A stretch of DNA of 64,000 bases from Thiothrix nivea DSM 5205 (GCF_000260135.1 NZ_JH651384.1:4076693-4140692); one strand, 5' to 3'. Positions 40,879 through 52,765 are shown, counted from the first letter of the stretch. Notes: generated from the letters alone by a model not told the origin. Program-made: numbers and translations.

Positions 40879-42111
40879 TTAGCGTAGTTTGGCCACGCCT
40901 ATCGCTTGAACCTCCAAATCCCCATCACTGTATGCCGAACCTCCCTTGAATAATGGATAGACGTAAGGTTTCAAATTATTAGGATCTCGTTGAATATCAT
41001 ACTGCTCAATACTCCATGGGCCGCCATAAGCGCCAATATCATTACGGGACCGGTCAAGATCAGCATATTGGTAATCTGATGGCCCAGCGTTGATAGCCGG
41101 AGAATTAGCAGCCAATTTAAAATCTATTGTATCCACATATTTTGGATCTGCATTAAGGTTTCCATCGCCTGATGGACATGGATCCGTTATTTCAAAACAA
41201 ATATTATTGGCTATTTTTATTGAAGAGGAAATTGCAATTGGTCGATTTATGCCGCGAATAATATTTCCAGATATATTACCCCTGATAGTATTACTATAGC
41301 TACCTATAAAACCATACCAATCACTAGTCGTACTTGAATCTGCATGAATAATATTATTGGTAAAATTGAAGCTAATTACATCCGTAATGTTAGTATTTAT
41401 ATAAATCACTGCATCATGTTCACGTGGTGCAGACATTTTATCTAGTATAATATTATTACTAATCAAATTATCCAGCGAGCTTATAAATAAACAATATTTT
41501 GAATCAATAATTTTGCAGTCTATTCTATTTCCTAAAATACGCACTATAGAATTCCCTGAGCCACTTATTCCTCCATCAATATTATTACCAATTACCCATA
41601 TAGAATTGAATGAAAAAATCCCACCTTTTAAAAAGGTATTTCCTGCTATATAAGCATTATCAATGTAGCTTGTGATATTGCCATTATTAAGTGTATTGCC
41701 AATGATTATAAGGCTGCCATCACCTTCACTTGTCTTGTAGTTACTACCATCAGGAATCCCGCTTAACCAATGATTCTGTAATAAACGTATATCAGCAGCC
41801 TGAACAAGATTCAGTGATTGGGAAAACTTGATGCCTTGTATAGTGACTTTTATTCCTTCCCCTTGGATTGCGCCAATTCCAGCAATGAGTGCATCGGTAG
41901 AACGGTTACTGGCTCTTAGGGTTAATGACTTGTCAATCGTGAAATCACCATAGTAACTACCCCCTTGCAAAACCAGGGTATCACCGTTGGAAGCATTGGC
42001 AATGGCGGCAGACAGCGTGCCAGTGCCGGGAGCAACAACTTTCTCGGTAGCCCATGCCACAGAAAAATACCCAGAAAGAAGAAATAGCAGAACTCCCATT
42101 ATTGTTTTCAT
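40879..42111 (-). CDS. Secreted right-handed beta-helix protein
   Basis: 410 residues from MKTIMGVLLFLLSGYFSVAW (signal peptide); an ATG six codons upstream is also possible. The mature part has the repeated short Asn/Ile/Gly strands of a parallel beta-helix (LSAAIANASNGDTLVLQGGS start, NIISNN..GN ladders, ending SPAINAGPSDYQYADLD and RNDIGAYGG), the usual beginning and end of pectate-lyase-like secreted proteins. No catalytic residues can be assigned. AT-rich relative to neighbours. First gene of a probable operon with the RHS and cadherin genes. Confidence 0.78.
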   Translation of the reverse strand: MKTIMGVLLFLLSGYFSVAWATEKVVAPGTGTLSAAIANASNGDTLVLQGGSYYGDFTIDKSLTLRASNRSTDALIAGIGAIQGEGIKVTIQGIKFSQSLNLVQAADIRLLQNHWLSGIPDGSNYKTSEGDGSLIIIGNTLNNGNITSYIDNAYIAGNTFLKGGIFSFNSIWVIGNNIDGGISGSGNSIVRILGNRIDCKIIDSKYCLFISSLDNLISNNIILDKMSAPREHDAVIYINTNITDVISFNFTNNIIHADSSTTSDWYGFIGSYSNTIRGNISGNIIRGINRPIAISSSIKIANNICFEITDPCPSGDGNLNADPKYVDTIDFKLAANSPAINAGPSDYQYADLDRSRNDIGAYGGPWSIEQYDIQRDPNNLKPYVYPLFKGGSAYSDGDLEVQAIGVAKLR

Positions 42112-42214
42112 GTTGCCTACCAGATACAAATATTCTTATGGGAATAGTAAAATATATTTTATGAACGAGAGCTTTACACTGGGCAGGGTGCTGCCCCTAT
42201 TTCTTTCAGGCACA

Positions 42215-42829
<615 letters not shown>

Positions 42830-43012
42830 TTATGGTGGATAAGGCAACAACTGTAACTCTTGGATAAACCGATAATCTTTCTGATTCTTGCTGATCAATG
42901 GAATACCTGCCTCTATCGCAGTAGCTGCTATCAGTCCATCAGGAATCAACAATCCGTGGCTCAATCGGTATTGCTGTAGCAGTTCCACCCCTCGCTGTGA
43001 AATATTTTTTGA

Positions 43013-44069
43013 GGCTCAATATGCGTTTCAGGGTCTTGTTTTCCCCGGCATTGCAAACGTGATGGATAGCGGTAAAGTTAGTCATTTCCGATAGCCAAGG
43101 AGAGGCTTTATGACCTCGCTCATCAGTATTTCCAGCCTGACCAGTGATGCCGCCTGTTTCGAGCAAGTCCGTTCCGTGCGTTGGCCTAATGGGGTGATTT
43201 GTCCGCACTGCGGTTCACAGGACACTATCCGTCGAGGCAAGGATGACACCCAGCAGGAACGCCAGCGTTACCAGTGTAAGGATTGCCAAAAGCGTTTTGA
43301 TGACCTGACGGGAACGGTGTTTGAAGGCCACCACCAGCCGCTGAAGGTGTGGGTGTTGTGCCTGTACCTGATGTCGTTGAACCTGTCCAACCAACAAATC
43401 GCCCGCGAATTGGGGTTGAACAAGGATGATGTTCAGGCGATGACGGAACAGTTACGGCGTGGTGTCGAGAAAAAAAACGCCAGTAAACCTGTTTGGGAAT
43501 GTTGAATTTGATGAGGTTTATGTCAAGGCTGGACACAAGGGAAACCCCGAAGCCGTCGCGGATGCTGGGCGTGAAGGTCGCCGCCGCGCCCTGAAAGGTG
43601 CGCCGGGGCGTGGGACACTGGAAAAGGACAAACCACCCATTTTCGGCATGATCCAGCGTTCCGGGGAGGTCGTGATCCGTATGCTGGCGAATGTGAAACA
43701 GACGACGATCAAGCCGTTGATTGTGGAAACGGTGGCAGCAGGCACGCTGGTCTACACCGATGAGTACAACATTTACAGCCGATTGGAAGAATGGGGCTAT
43801 GCCCACAAAACCGTCAACCATGGCGCAGGCGAATATGCCCGTGACGAAGATGGTGACGGTTTCCATGAAGTCCACGTCAATACGATGGAAGGTTTTTGGT
43901 CACTGTTACGCTCATGGTTACGACCTCATCGGGGGATCTCACAAGAAAAGCTACCGTGTTACCTTGCATTCTTCGAGTCTCTTCACAACATCAGGAAACG
44001 GGGGCAAGCTGCCTTACAGTCCTTGCTTTCGCTGCTGTTGGGATAAGACCCTGAAACGCATATTGAGCC
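43013..44069 (+). mobile_element. IS1595-family (ISXO2-like) insertion sequence
   Basis: 1057 bp with 25-bp perfect terminal inverted repeats (43013-43037 and 44045-44069; outermost bases GGCTCAATATGCGTTTC) and an 8-bp direct target duplication TTTTTTGA (43005-43012 and 44070-44077), as expected for IS1595. Inserted in vapC. Confidence 0.95.
43110..44046 (+). pseudogene. IS1595 transposase, frameshifted at an A8 run
   Basis: Frame 1 (43110-43505) has the N-terminal zinc ribbon (CPHCGSQDTIRRG, YQCKDCQKRFDDLTGT). Frame 2 (to 44046) has the DDE region: NVEFDEVYVKAG, YTDEYNIYSRL, HVNTMEGFWSLLRSWLRPHRG. The frames meet at eight A residues (43470-43477). Loss of one A would give EKKTPVNLFGNVEFDE and a single protein of about 311 residues. 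This is either a recent inactivating insertion of one A or transcriptional slippage. IS1595 transposases are normally one frame, so inactivation is favoured. Confidence 0.8.
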
Positions 44070-44289
44070 TTTTTTGATAAATGAATGACCTGAAATCGCC
44101 GTAGAAATTTGGCAAGTTCACGCAGTTCAGTCTTGTTCCGGCAACCAACCACTAATTCCATCTGGGTCACACTGCTGATAGCTAAGCCCGAAGTTGCTTC
44201 GATATTTTGCAGCACCTCAACGGCCAACTCGTCCTGATGACCAGCATCAATCAGGATGTCAGTGTCAACCAGCGTAAAGTCTGACATCC

Positions 44290-44526
44290 TCAGCCCCATT
44301 CCTTGCGACGCAATTCCCTCACCCACTGGCTGCTATCCTGCATATCCTGACGTTCACGCCACATACCAATGAATGCCTCTTGCGACAAAGGGGTACGCGC
44401 TACTTTCTTCTTTTCAGGTTTGTTTTTTTGGTAACGGGTTTTCAGAAACTCAATAAAATCGGCAACTTGCTGTTGCGCATCAGGAGGAAGGGATGAAAGC
44501 CCTTCCATCATCGCCTGGGTATTCAT
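44290..44526 (-). CDS. vapB: DUF2281-like antitoxin, partner of the split vapC
   Basis: 78 residues from the ATG at 44526 (MNTQAMMEGLSSLPPDAQQQ). The N-terminal half LPPDAQQQVADFIEFLKTRY is the typical DUF2281/VapB-like antitoxin helix region; the C-terminus is basic then acidic (PLSQEAFIGMWRERQDM), where toxin binding would occur. The vapC start is two bases after its stop. It lies 47 bases after the intact uvrA stop. Confidence 0.75.
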   Translation of the reverse strand: MNTQAMMEGLSSLPPDAQQQVADFIEFLKTRYQKNKPEKKKVARTPLSQEAFIGMWRERQDMQDSSQWVRELRRKEWG

Positions 44527-44572
44527 AATCCACCTCATTCCGGCAGTAATTTTTTACATGATTGCTACTCTA

Positions 44573-47392
<2,820 letters not shown>

Positions 47393-47401
47393 GGGGGTAG
47401 T

Positions 47402-47439
47402 CGGGCTTGTGTTGGCAAAGTGCGGATTCTAGCAGGTTT
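47402..47439. repeat. 38-bp direct repeat, uvrA-proximal copy
   Basis: Identical over 38 bases to 47825-47862 (opening CGGGCTTGTGTTGGCAAAG). It lies 10 bases upstream of the uvrA start codon. The two copies bracket the xisI-like gene. Confidence 0.9.
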
Positions 47440-47473
47440 TATCCTTCCCTGATGCAGGTCTGGCTTTTGGTTT

Positions 47474-47767
47474 TTAATGCACTGCAAAACCGGTATGGGA
47501 GCGCACGGATTCCGGCAAGAATCCCAACACAATACGCTCACGGGGAATACCACGTTCCACCAGTTCATCGGCGATGCCTGCATCGGTGCTGTCATGCTGC
47601 AACCAGACTTTATCGCCTTTCACATCAATATGAACCAGACAGCCATGAGTGCGTCTTTTATCTTGCCAACCCTGGGCGATCACCTGATAACGCGCCTGAG
47701 GGTCGTCAAAAATGGTTTCCAGTTCCACCTCTCCGGTTGCCGATGGAATGCTGGCAAAATGCTCCAA
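47474..47767 (-). CDS. xisI: XisI-family protein (fdxN excision-control factor-like)
   Basis: 97 residues from a TTG. Sequence follows XisI: GEVELETIFDDPQARYQVIA, GCLVHIDVKGDKVWLQHDST and a conserved end GIADELVERGIPRERIVLGF ... TGFAVH. XisI works with XisH in cyanobacterial DNA-element excision; many copies are orphan. No xisH is present. The frame is open farther upstream (ELNDDKTIIKHLLEH looks homologous), but no ATG is found, so the N-terminus may be lost. Bounded by 38-bp direct repeats. Confidence 0.8.
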   Translation of the reverse strand: MEHFASIPSATGEVELETIFDDPQARYQVIAQGWQDKRRTHGCLVHIDVKGDKVWLQHDSTDAGIADELVERGIPRERIVLGFLPESVRSHTGFAVH

Positions 47768-47824
47768 CAGGTGTTTGATAATGGTTTTATCATCGTTTAG
47801 TTCAGCCGTTGGGTAACTACCTCG

Positions 47825-47862
47825 CGGGCTTGTGTTGGCAAAGTGCGGATTCTAGCAGGTTT
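47825..47862. repeat. 38-bp direct repeat, distal copy
   Basis: Second copy of the 47402-47439 repeat in the same orientation. Together they define a 423-bp unit containing xisI. Confidence 0.9.
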
Positions 47863-48075
47863 ACCCCGGACATGAGCCATTCCCCCCAGCGGCAAAATAG
47901 TTGTGCTTGCTTACCATGACCAGTCAAGTGACCATTAAAATTATCAAATACACCCAACAGAAAAATAAATATTAAATTCAGTAAAAATTATAAAAAAACT
48001 AAACAAATTTACTTACAATCATGTGAGTTATGTGTCCCCGACCATTAGGCCAACTTATAGGAAGGATGTGCTGGA

Positions 48076-49617
48076 ATGGAAATGCTGGAAAGAGTGTTAA
48101 TCAAATTTCTTGAATCAGTTAAGGAGTACTCTTTTCCTGTTCTAATGGCAGTAATTTTCCTGTTAATAATAATTATTGTTGGAAATAATAAGTCAAATTT
48201 ATTAATAACGTTAGTAGGCATTGCGTTCCTTGCTTCTGGCCTGTTCGCACCTATGATTAGTGAAAAAATTGATAATATTGGTCGTTTTTTCGCTATATTT
48301 GTCGGATGTGTATTGATTGGCATTGCATTGTTTGGAAGTCGTATTCCATCACAACCCCCTAACACTCCATCACAACCCCCTAACACTCCATCACAACCCC
48401 CTAACACTCCATCACAACCCCCTAACACTCCATCACAACCCCCTAACACTCCATCACAACCCCCTAACACTCCATCACAACCCCCTAACACTCCATCACA
48501 ACCCCCTAACACTCCATCACAACCCCCTAACACTCCATCACAACCCCCTAACACTCCATCACAACCCCCTAACACTCCATCACAACCATTTTCAGGGCAA
48601 AGCATTCCTAGCTTAGCTGAATGCGTAGATATCATTAATAGAGGGATGAATGAACCCTCAAAACCTTTCGGCCCTTTAGAGCATGACAACTGCTCAGATA
48701 GATCACCCTCATCAGTATTTTCTGGTTGGGAAGATAATATAGGTCTTGCAGCAGCTTACCAAGGCACTACATATTATGATATTGGATGTGACATTAAAAA
48801 AATAATGAGACCATATGGAATCAACATTATAGTTCAAGAAACTGAAGGTTCTGAAGACAATATTCGGAAGGTAAGAAGTCCAGATAAAGCATATTCATTT
48901 GGTCTAATTCAAGGTGATTTTATTCAATGGGCAAGAGTCAATCCCGAATTTAAAAATATTGTCGATAAGATAAAGCCACTTGCATCACTTTACGATCAAG
49001 AAATACACTTGTTCGCAAAAAAATCTATAAACAATATAGATGAACTTAAGGATAAGAGGATATCTTATGGAAAAATGAAATTTGGCGGACATTACTCCGC
49101 CGTCAATATACTAAATAATATTACTGGAATCGTAAAAAATTATCCGAACAACAATTTAATTTCCGAAAATGAGACACCAGCCGAAGGCATTTGTAAAGTA
49201 TTATTAGATGAAGTTGATGCCATGTTTTATACAGGAGGTGCTCCTGTGCTATCTTTCAAAAAATTAGAGGATCTTTTTGGAAAATATCCATCTCTCAAGG
49301 ATAAGGCACACTTAGTTAGCTTAACGCCTAATGATGTTTCAAACTCACCAGAATATAGTCCAGCAAAAATATCGAAGTCTCAATACTCTTGGCTTGATAA
49401 GGAGCAAATTAGTACTTTATCTACCAAAGCTATTTTATTTACTTACGATTTCAGATCTGAAGGAGATCAATACCACAAATATCGTTGCGACCAACTGAAT
49501 GACATTACAAATGGCATACAAAATTGGTTGAATAATAACAATTACCTCGGCGAAGGATTTCACAGTAAGTGGTCAGAAGTAAAGGATGGGGGGTTGTGGA
49601 AGAAGCCATGTCGCTGA
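48076..49617 (+). CDS. Membrane-anchored TAXI-type solute-binding protein with heptapeptide repeats
   Basis: 513 residues, strongly AT-rich compared with the surroundings, suggesting recent transfer. Two or three membrane helices (about residues 20-37, 42-60, 69-86) precede a linker of eleven SQPPNTP repeats (about 91-171). A C-terminal periplasmic-binding-like domain follows (about 225-500) resembling TAXI-type TRAP solute receptors (ETEGSEDNIRKV, FGLIQGDF, EIHLFAKKSI, DELKDKRISYG, DEVDAMFYTGG). No TRAP permease genes are adjacent. The ligand-binding domain may act as a sensor rather than in transport; this is inference. Confidence 0.75.
   Translation: MEMLERVLIKFLESVKEYSFPVLMAVIFLLIIIIVGNNKSNLLITLVGIAFLASGLFAPMISEKIDNIGRFFAIFVGCVLIGIALFGSRIPSQPPNTPSQPPNTPSQPPNTPSQPPNTPSQPPNTPSQPPNTPSQPPNTPSQPPNTPSQPPNTPSQPPNTPSQPPNTPSQPFSGQSIPSLAECVDIINRGMNEPSKPFGPLEHDNCSDRSPSSVFSGWEDNIGLAAAYQGTTYYDIGCDIKKIMRPYGINIIVQETEGSEDNIRKVRSPDKAYSFGLIQGDFIQWARVNPEFKNIVDKIKPLASLYDQEIHLFAKKSINNIDELKDKRISYGKMKFGGHYSAVNILNNITGIVKNYPNNNLISENETPAEGICKVLLDEVDAMFYTGGAPVLSFKKLEDLFGKYPSLKDKAHLVSLTPNDVSNSPEYSPAKISKSQYSWLDKEQISTLSTKAILFTYDFRSEGDQYHKYRCDQLNDITNGIQNWLNNNNYLGEGFHSKWSEVKDGGLWKKPCR
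48346..48587 (+). repeat. 21-bp perfect tandem repeat, 11 full copies
   Basis: Unit CCATCACAACCCCCTAACAC plus T, repeated eleven times without a mismatch (48346-48576), then eleven bases of a twelfth. It keeps the frame and encodes PSQPPNT heptapeptides. The absence of any silent change suggests recent expansion or ongoing copy-number change. Confidence 0.97.
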
Positions 49618-49717
49618 ACTAAGTACTTAGGCATAAGTTTCCCGGAACTTTTAAATCATAACTAATTGATTTTATAGAAACCATTCTTCCGAAAAACTTT
49701 TGCCGGAGTACTTATAG

Positions 49718-50004
49718 TTAACGCGCCGCCGAGCGTGCTTGTTCGCTGCCGTTCACCCACGAACCGCCGCGCAACCCCTGTACCGCCAAACGCAAACGCT
49801 GTCGTCGTCCCCGCCCGGCAGGCGTATTCCCACTCCGCCTCCGTCGGCAGCCGCGCATTCAAACCGGTAACCATCCCGCTCAGCTTGTGCAAAAACTTCT
49901 GCGCCTTGTACCAGTCCACCGACTCGACCGGATGCTCCGCCCCTTTGAAGTGGGACGGATTGCCGCCCATCACCGCCTGCCACAACGCCTGCGTGCAGGC
50001 CGTA
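49718..50004 (-). pseudogene. FGE-sulfatase (SUMF1) domain fragment, 3' part of a TIR-FGE gene
   Basis: Continues the TIR gene across the IS630 insertion: [57 protein letters not shown]. The middle of the FGE domain is then missing: FAFGG runs directly, out of frame, into the family's C-terminal motif [20 protein letters not shown] and a stop at 49718. So the domain carries an internal deletion with frameshift in addition to the IS. The frame as it stands continues to 49662 with unrelated residues. Confidence 0.8.
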
Positions 50005-51006
50005 TAGTCTTTTCATTTTAGTCGGCTACACTTTGTCTGTTGAATGCGTAATCAATCGCGTCGTCCAGGGTGCTACCTTTTCCCATGGCCAGACGCGCAT
50101 AATGTTTCAAGGTTGCCCAGCATTGCCCGATGGGGTTGAGATCAGGCGAATAAGCGGGTAACTGAATGATACGAATCTGGTATTTCATGGCAATCGCCTC
50201 CAGGTCACCGCCTAAATGGAAGCTCGCGTTGTCCCAGACAAGCACATAAGGTTTGGGCTTTTCCTGACCTTGCTGCAACGATTTTCCCAAGGCTTCCAAC
50301 CATTGTTCAACAATCATCCGGTTAATGTTGCCGGTCACTACCCACGGCATTTGCCAGCTTTGATCAGAGGCGCGGATAGCGCTGATCCAGTTGCGTTTAT
50401 GTCCCCGGCCTCCAGGGCGGGGGATGTCACAAGGCTCCCCTTTTTTTGCCCAGCCCCACTCATAGCGTTCGGTACTGTAGAATCCTGCCTCGTCCGCAAA
50501 CAGGATATGATCCTGACCGTATTTTTTCTCCAGATGCCCAAGTAGCCACAGGAAAACCCAGCGGTCTAGCGGTTTGGCTTGCTGGTAGAAAGAACGTTTT
50601 TTTTATGGCTCCAACCGATCCGTTGCAGCCATTTATGCAGGCCACGATAAGAAATGGCCTTGCCATAATGCGCTTCAAAGCGTGGCAGCAAATCCTCGAT
50701 GCGTTCAAACGGGGTTTCGCTCTCCACCCATTGGCGAAAAGCTTCAACGTCTTTCACCTTATGGCTGTGCCCAGGGCGGGGATGCGTCCGGGGTTGGAGG
50801 CTGCCGGTTTCCTCCCTCAGGGCCAACCATTTGTCCAGGGTGCTGCGGGCTATGGAAAACGTCCCACAAACGTGGGATTTATGTTTGCTCTTGTCATAGG
50901 CAGCAACAACACGTTCACGGAGATCCTTAGAGTAGTAAGTCGGCATGATGAAGGATGGGGAAGTTGATCATCCGTCCTATTGTAGCTGACTAAAATGAAA
51001 AGACTA
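50005..51006 (-). mobile_element. IS630-family insertion sequence, copy 2
   Basis: 1002 bp between TA dinucleotides (50003-50004, 51007-51008), differing from copy 1 (39075-40076) at only a handful of positions, including E to G in NPIEQCW. Same imperfect terminal inverted repeats. Inserted in the TIR-FGE gene. Confidence 0.95.
50018..50946 (-). CDS. IS630 transposase, copy 2, frameshift at A8
   Basis: Same arrangement as in copy 1: helix-turn-helix frame 50946-50566 and DDE frame to 50018, meeting at eight A residues (minus strand). The DDE end here has NPIGQCW instead of NPIEQCW. In IS630 the Glu of NPIE is the third catalytic acid, so this copy may be catalytically dead. Confidence 0.85.
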
Positions 51007-51008
51007 TA

Positions 51009-51619
51009 TCCGCCAGCCAGAACCCGCGTGTCAGCGTCACTTCATGCTGAAGCTCGTTCGCGCCGCGCCCCGCCTCATCCGGCGGCGAACCCATCAGGAA
51101 GGTTCCCGGTTCGATCCAGCGCATCCGCTGGGTAACGCCAGCCACCGCCAAATCCACATAGCGCCCAAACGCATCCGTCCCCTCGCTGGACGCCCAGACA
51201 GGTTTGGTTTCTCCTTTTGTCAAAGGGGCGACAGGGGGGATTTTCTTCCGCACCGCCGCCAGCAACACCGCCCAATCCACCCGCGTGCTGAAATCCAGCG
51301 CCTGCCAATGCCGCATCCACAAGGGCAATGAGATTGGCTCCGCCAGCACCGGAATGACCGGGATGTTCTTTTCCTCCGCCAGACTGATTTCGTTGTGCAC
51401 CCAGCGGGAAGTCCACACCTTGGCGGACGCCACCAGCACCACCATCCGGCTGCTTACCAATGCCTCTTCCAGCGCCACTACCCACGGGTCGCCAGCCTCA
51501 ATGCCATGCACATCGCGAAATACCGTGAATCCGGCATCGCGCAGTTGTCCGTGGAGGCGTTCGGCCAAGTGCTGGCCGTGGCTGTGGTCGCGGGCGTAGC
51601 TGATGAAGATGTCGGGCAT
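51009..51619 (-). CDS. TIR-domain protein, 5' part of a TIR-FGE gene split by IS630
   Basis: About 204 codons before the IS630. The TIR domain (residues 1-115) reads MPDIFISYARDHSHGQHLAE with the putative NADase glutamate in RWVHNEISLAEE. A linker follows with the repeat-encoded peptide PPVAPLTKGETKP (near 128-140), then the start of an FGE domain (VTQRMRWIEPGTFLMGSPPD, HEVTLTRGFWLAD). Removal of the IS and one TA joins LAD to TACTQALW in frame. TIR proteins often act in signalling or antiviral NAD depletion. The gene is presumably inactive or makes a truncated TIR. Confidence 0.82.
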
Positions 51620-52039
51620 TCACTCAAACCAGTTTTCAATCTGCAAACCGGAGAAACCCGTAAAATCATCGACATTCCGGGTGACTAAAACCAACTCATG
51701 CTGAAAGGCAGTCGCTGCAATCATGCCATCCGCAAAAGCAGGCGTTTGCCCCATGGCTGTCAAGCGAACCCGTTCCGTAGCGTGCCATTCTGCTGCTGGC
51801 TGCGTGTAGGGAAGCACCAACAAACCTGACTGCAACAAATTCTGAAAATAGGCTTCAATCTGGCTGCGTCTGCGGGACAGGGGCAAGCGTTGGCAACCAA
51901 ACAACAACTCATGCCAGACAACACTGGCTGTGGCAATTTGGTGACGTTCATGCTTCAAGCGCTGCATCACCTTTGGGTCAGGCTCTGGCCTTGTCGGTTC
52001 AGACAAAATATTCGTATCAACCAAATAGCGGATGCTCAC
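51620..52039 (-). CDS. vapC: VapC-type PIN-domain toxin
   Basis: 139 residues. PIN ribonuclease with LVDTNILSEPTRPEPDP (first Asp), VVWHELLFGCQRL (Glu), and QTPAFADGMIAATAFQHEL (later Asp residues), ending VTRNVDDFTGFSGLQIENWF. Start overlaps the antitoxin stop (ATGA, 52036-52039). Stop abuts the ATG of the TIR gene. Confidence 0.9.
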   Translation of the reverse strand: MSIRYLVDTNILSEPTRPEPDPKVMQRLKHERHQIATASVVWHELLFGCQRLPLSRRRSQIEAYFQNLLQSGLLVLPYTQPAAEWHATERVRLTAMGQTPAFADGMIAATAFQHELVLVTRNVDDFTGFSGLQIENWFE

Positions 52040-52284
52040 AGCACCACCTCGCGCCCTGCCGAACGATCGCGGACATCGGCGAAAATATCCTCATTATCCG
52101 GGTAGTCGGCGGGATTCATCTGCTGGCGGAAGCGTTCGATAGCCTGCCATATATCGTGGGTTTCATTGGCTGCTTCCACTTCACGCACGGCAATTTCAAT
52201 GGTCTTGCCGCTGAACAACAATTTCAGGGCTTGCAGGAAATTTTCGTTCAAGTCAGCCGGGTCGAGTTTGTATACAGTGTACAT
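52036..52284 (-). CDS. vapB: Antitoxin of the VapBC pair
   Basis: 82 residues from the ATG at 52284, with AGGAG upstream (a farther ATG has none). MYTVYKLDPADLNENFLQALK, GKTIEIAVREVEA and an acidic C-terminal half with MNPADYPDNEDIFADV. The beta-strand/helix N-terminus and acidic tail suit an antitoxin. It is four-base coupled to vapC. Confidence 0.75.
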   Translation of the reverse strand: MYTVYKLDPADLNENFLQALKLLFSGKTIEIAVREVEAANETHDIWQAIERFRQQMNPADYPDNEDIFADVRDRSAGREVVL

Positions 52285-52437
52285 GGTTATTGCTCCTGTG
52301 ACGTGATGCCATGGTGAATAGTATGTCACCCGCGCTTTTTCTCAGCGGTGATCATTTCCTCATACAACCTGACAATTTCAAACTGCATACTGGGAATATA
52401 ACATTGCTAAAACGGTCATGTGCATGGCTTTTGCATT

Positions 52438-52489
52438 AGTGCTGGCCATGGCTGTTGTCGCGGGCGTAGCTGATGAAGATGTCGGGCAT
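52438..52489 (-). pseudogene. Duplicated 5' end of the TIR gene
   Basis: 52 bases match 51568-51619 with two mismatches and encode MPDIFISYARDNSHGQH followed by a stop. It lies on the far side of vapBC, so the pair is bracketed by direct copies of the TIR start region. The sequence to the right (52490-52560) is probably the original TIR promoter. Confidence 0.85.
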
Positions 52490-52594
52490 GGTTGTACCGG
52501 TTTTATCCTGTATTTGTTACCATCGCCGTGATAGTTCAGCAATACCTAAAATACACATGAAAGCCGTTGTTTACATTGCATCAGAGGTTAAGCC

Positions 52595-52765
52595 ATGATG
52601 GACGATCCAATCGTTGAAGAAGTACGCAAGCATCGGCAAGCTCATGCGGCCAAGTACAACAATGACCTGAAAGCCATTTGTGAAGCGTTGAAAATGCGTG
52701 AGCAGCAATCCAGCCGCAAGGTTGTTAACCGTGCTCCCCGCCTGCTACTGAAAAAAGCCAGCTAA
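52595..52765 (+). CDS. 56-aa small protein, orphan antitoxin-like
   Basis: ATGATG at 52595 opens 56 codons: MMDDPIVEEVRKHRQAHAAK, YNNDLKAICEALKMREQQ, ending RAPRLLLKKAS. Charged, helical, with a basic C-terminus; GAGGTTAAG precedes the start. Small proteins of this kind lie next to PIN-domain genes in many genomes, and a PIN gene lies 160 bases downstream on the opposite strand. No partner in the same operon. Function unassigned. Confidence 0.55.
   Translation: MMDDPIVEEVRKHRQAHAAKYNNDLKAICEALKMREQQSSRKVVNRAPRLLLKKAS

Larger units (their letters stand above)
42830..44287 (-). pseudogene. vapC: VapC-type PIN toxin split by an IS1595 element
   Basis: The 5' part (44070-44287) encodes MSDFTLVDTDILIDAGHQDE to FQVIHLSK and the 3' part (42830-43012) encodes NISQRGVELLQQYRLSHGLL to LPYPP and TAA. 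Joined with one copy of the 8-bp target duplication they give about 130 residues of a PIN-domain ribonuclease with the first Asp in VDTD, Glu in TQMELVVG and the later Asp in LIPDGLIAA. The toxin is interrupted and presumably inactive. The antitoxin gene lies two bases upstream. Confidence 0.88.

Noticed and set aside
48346-48587. CRISPR-like array
   Set aside because: The 21-bp units are contiguous with no spacers and keep a reading frame; it is a coding tandem repeat.
48045-48689. 214-codon minus-strand frame with GCDGVLG repeats
   Set aside because: Mirror of the SQPPNTP tandem repeats of the real plus-strand gene.
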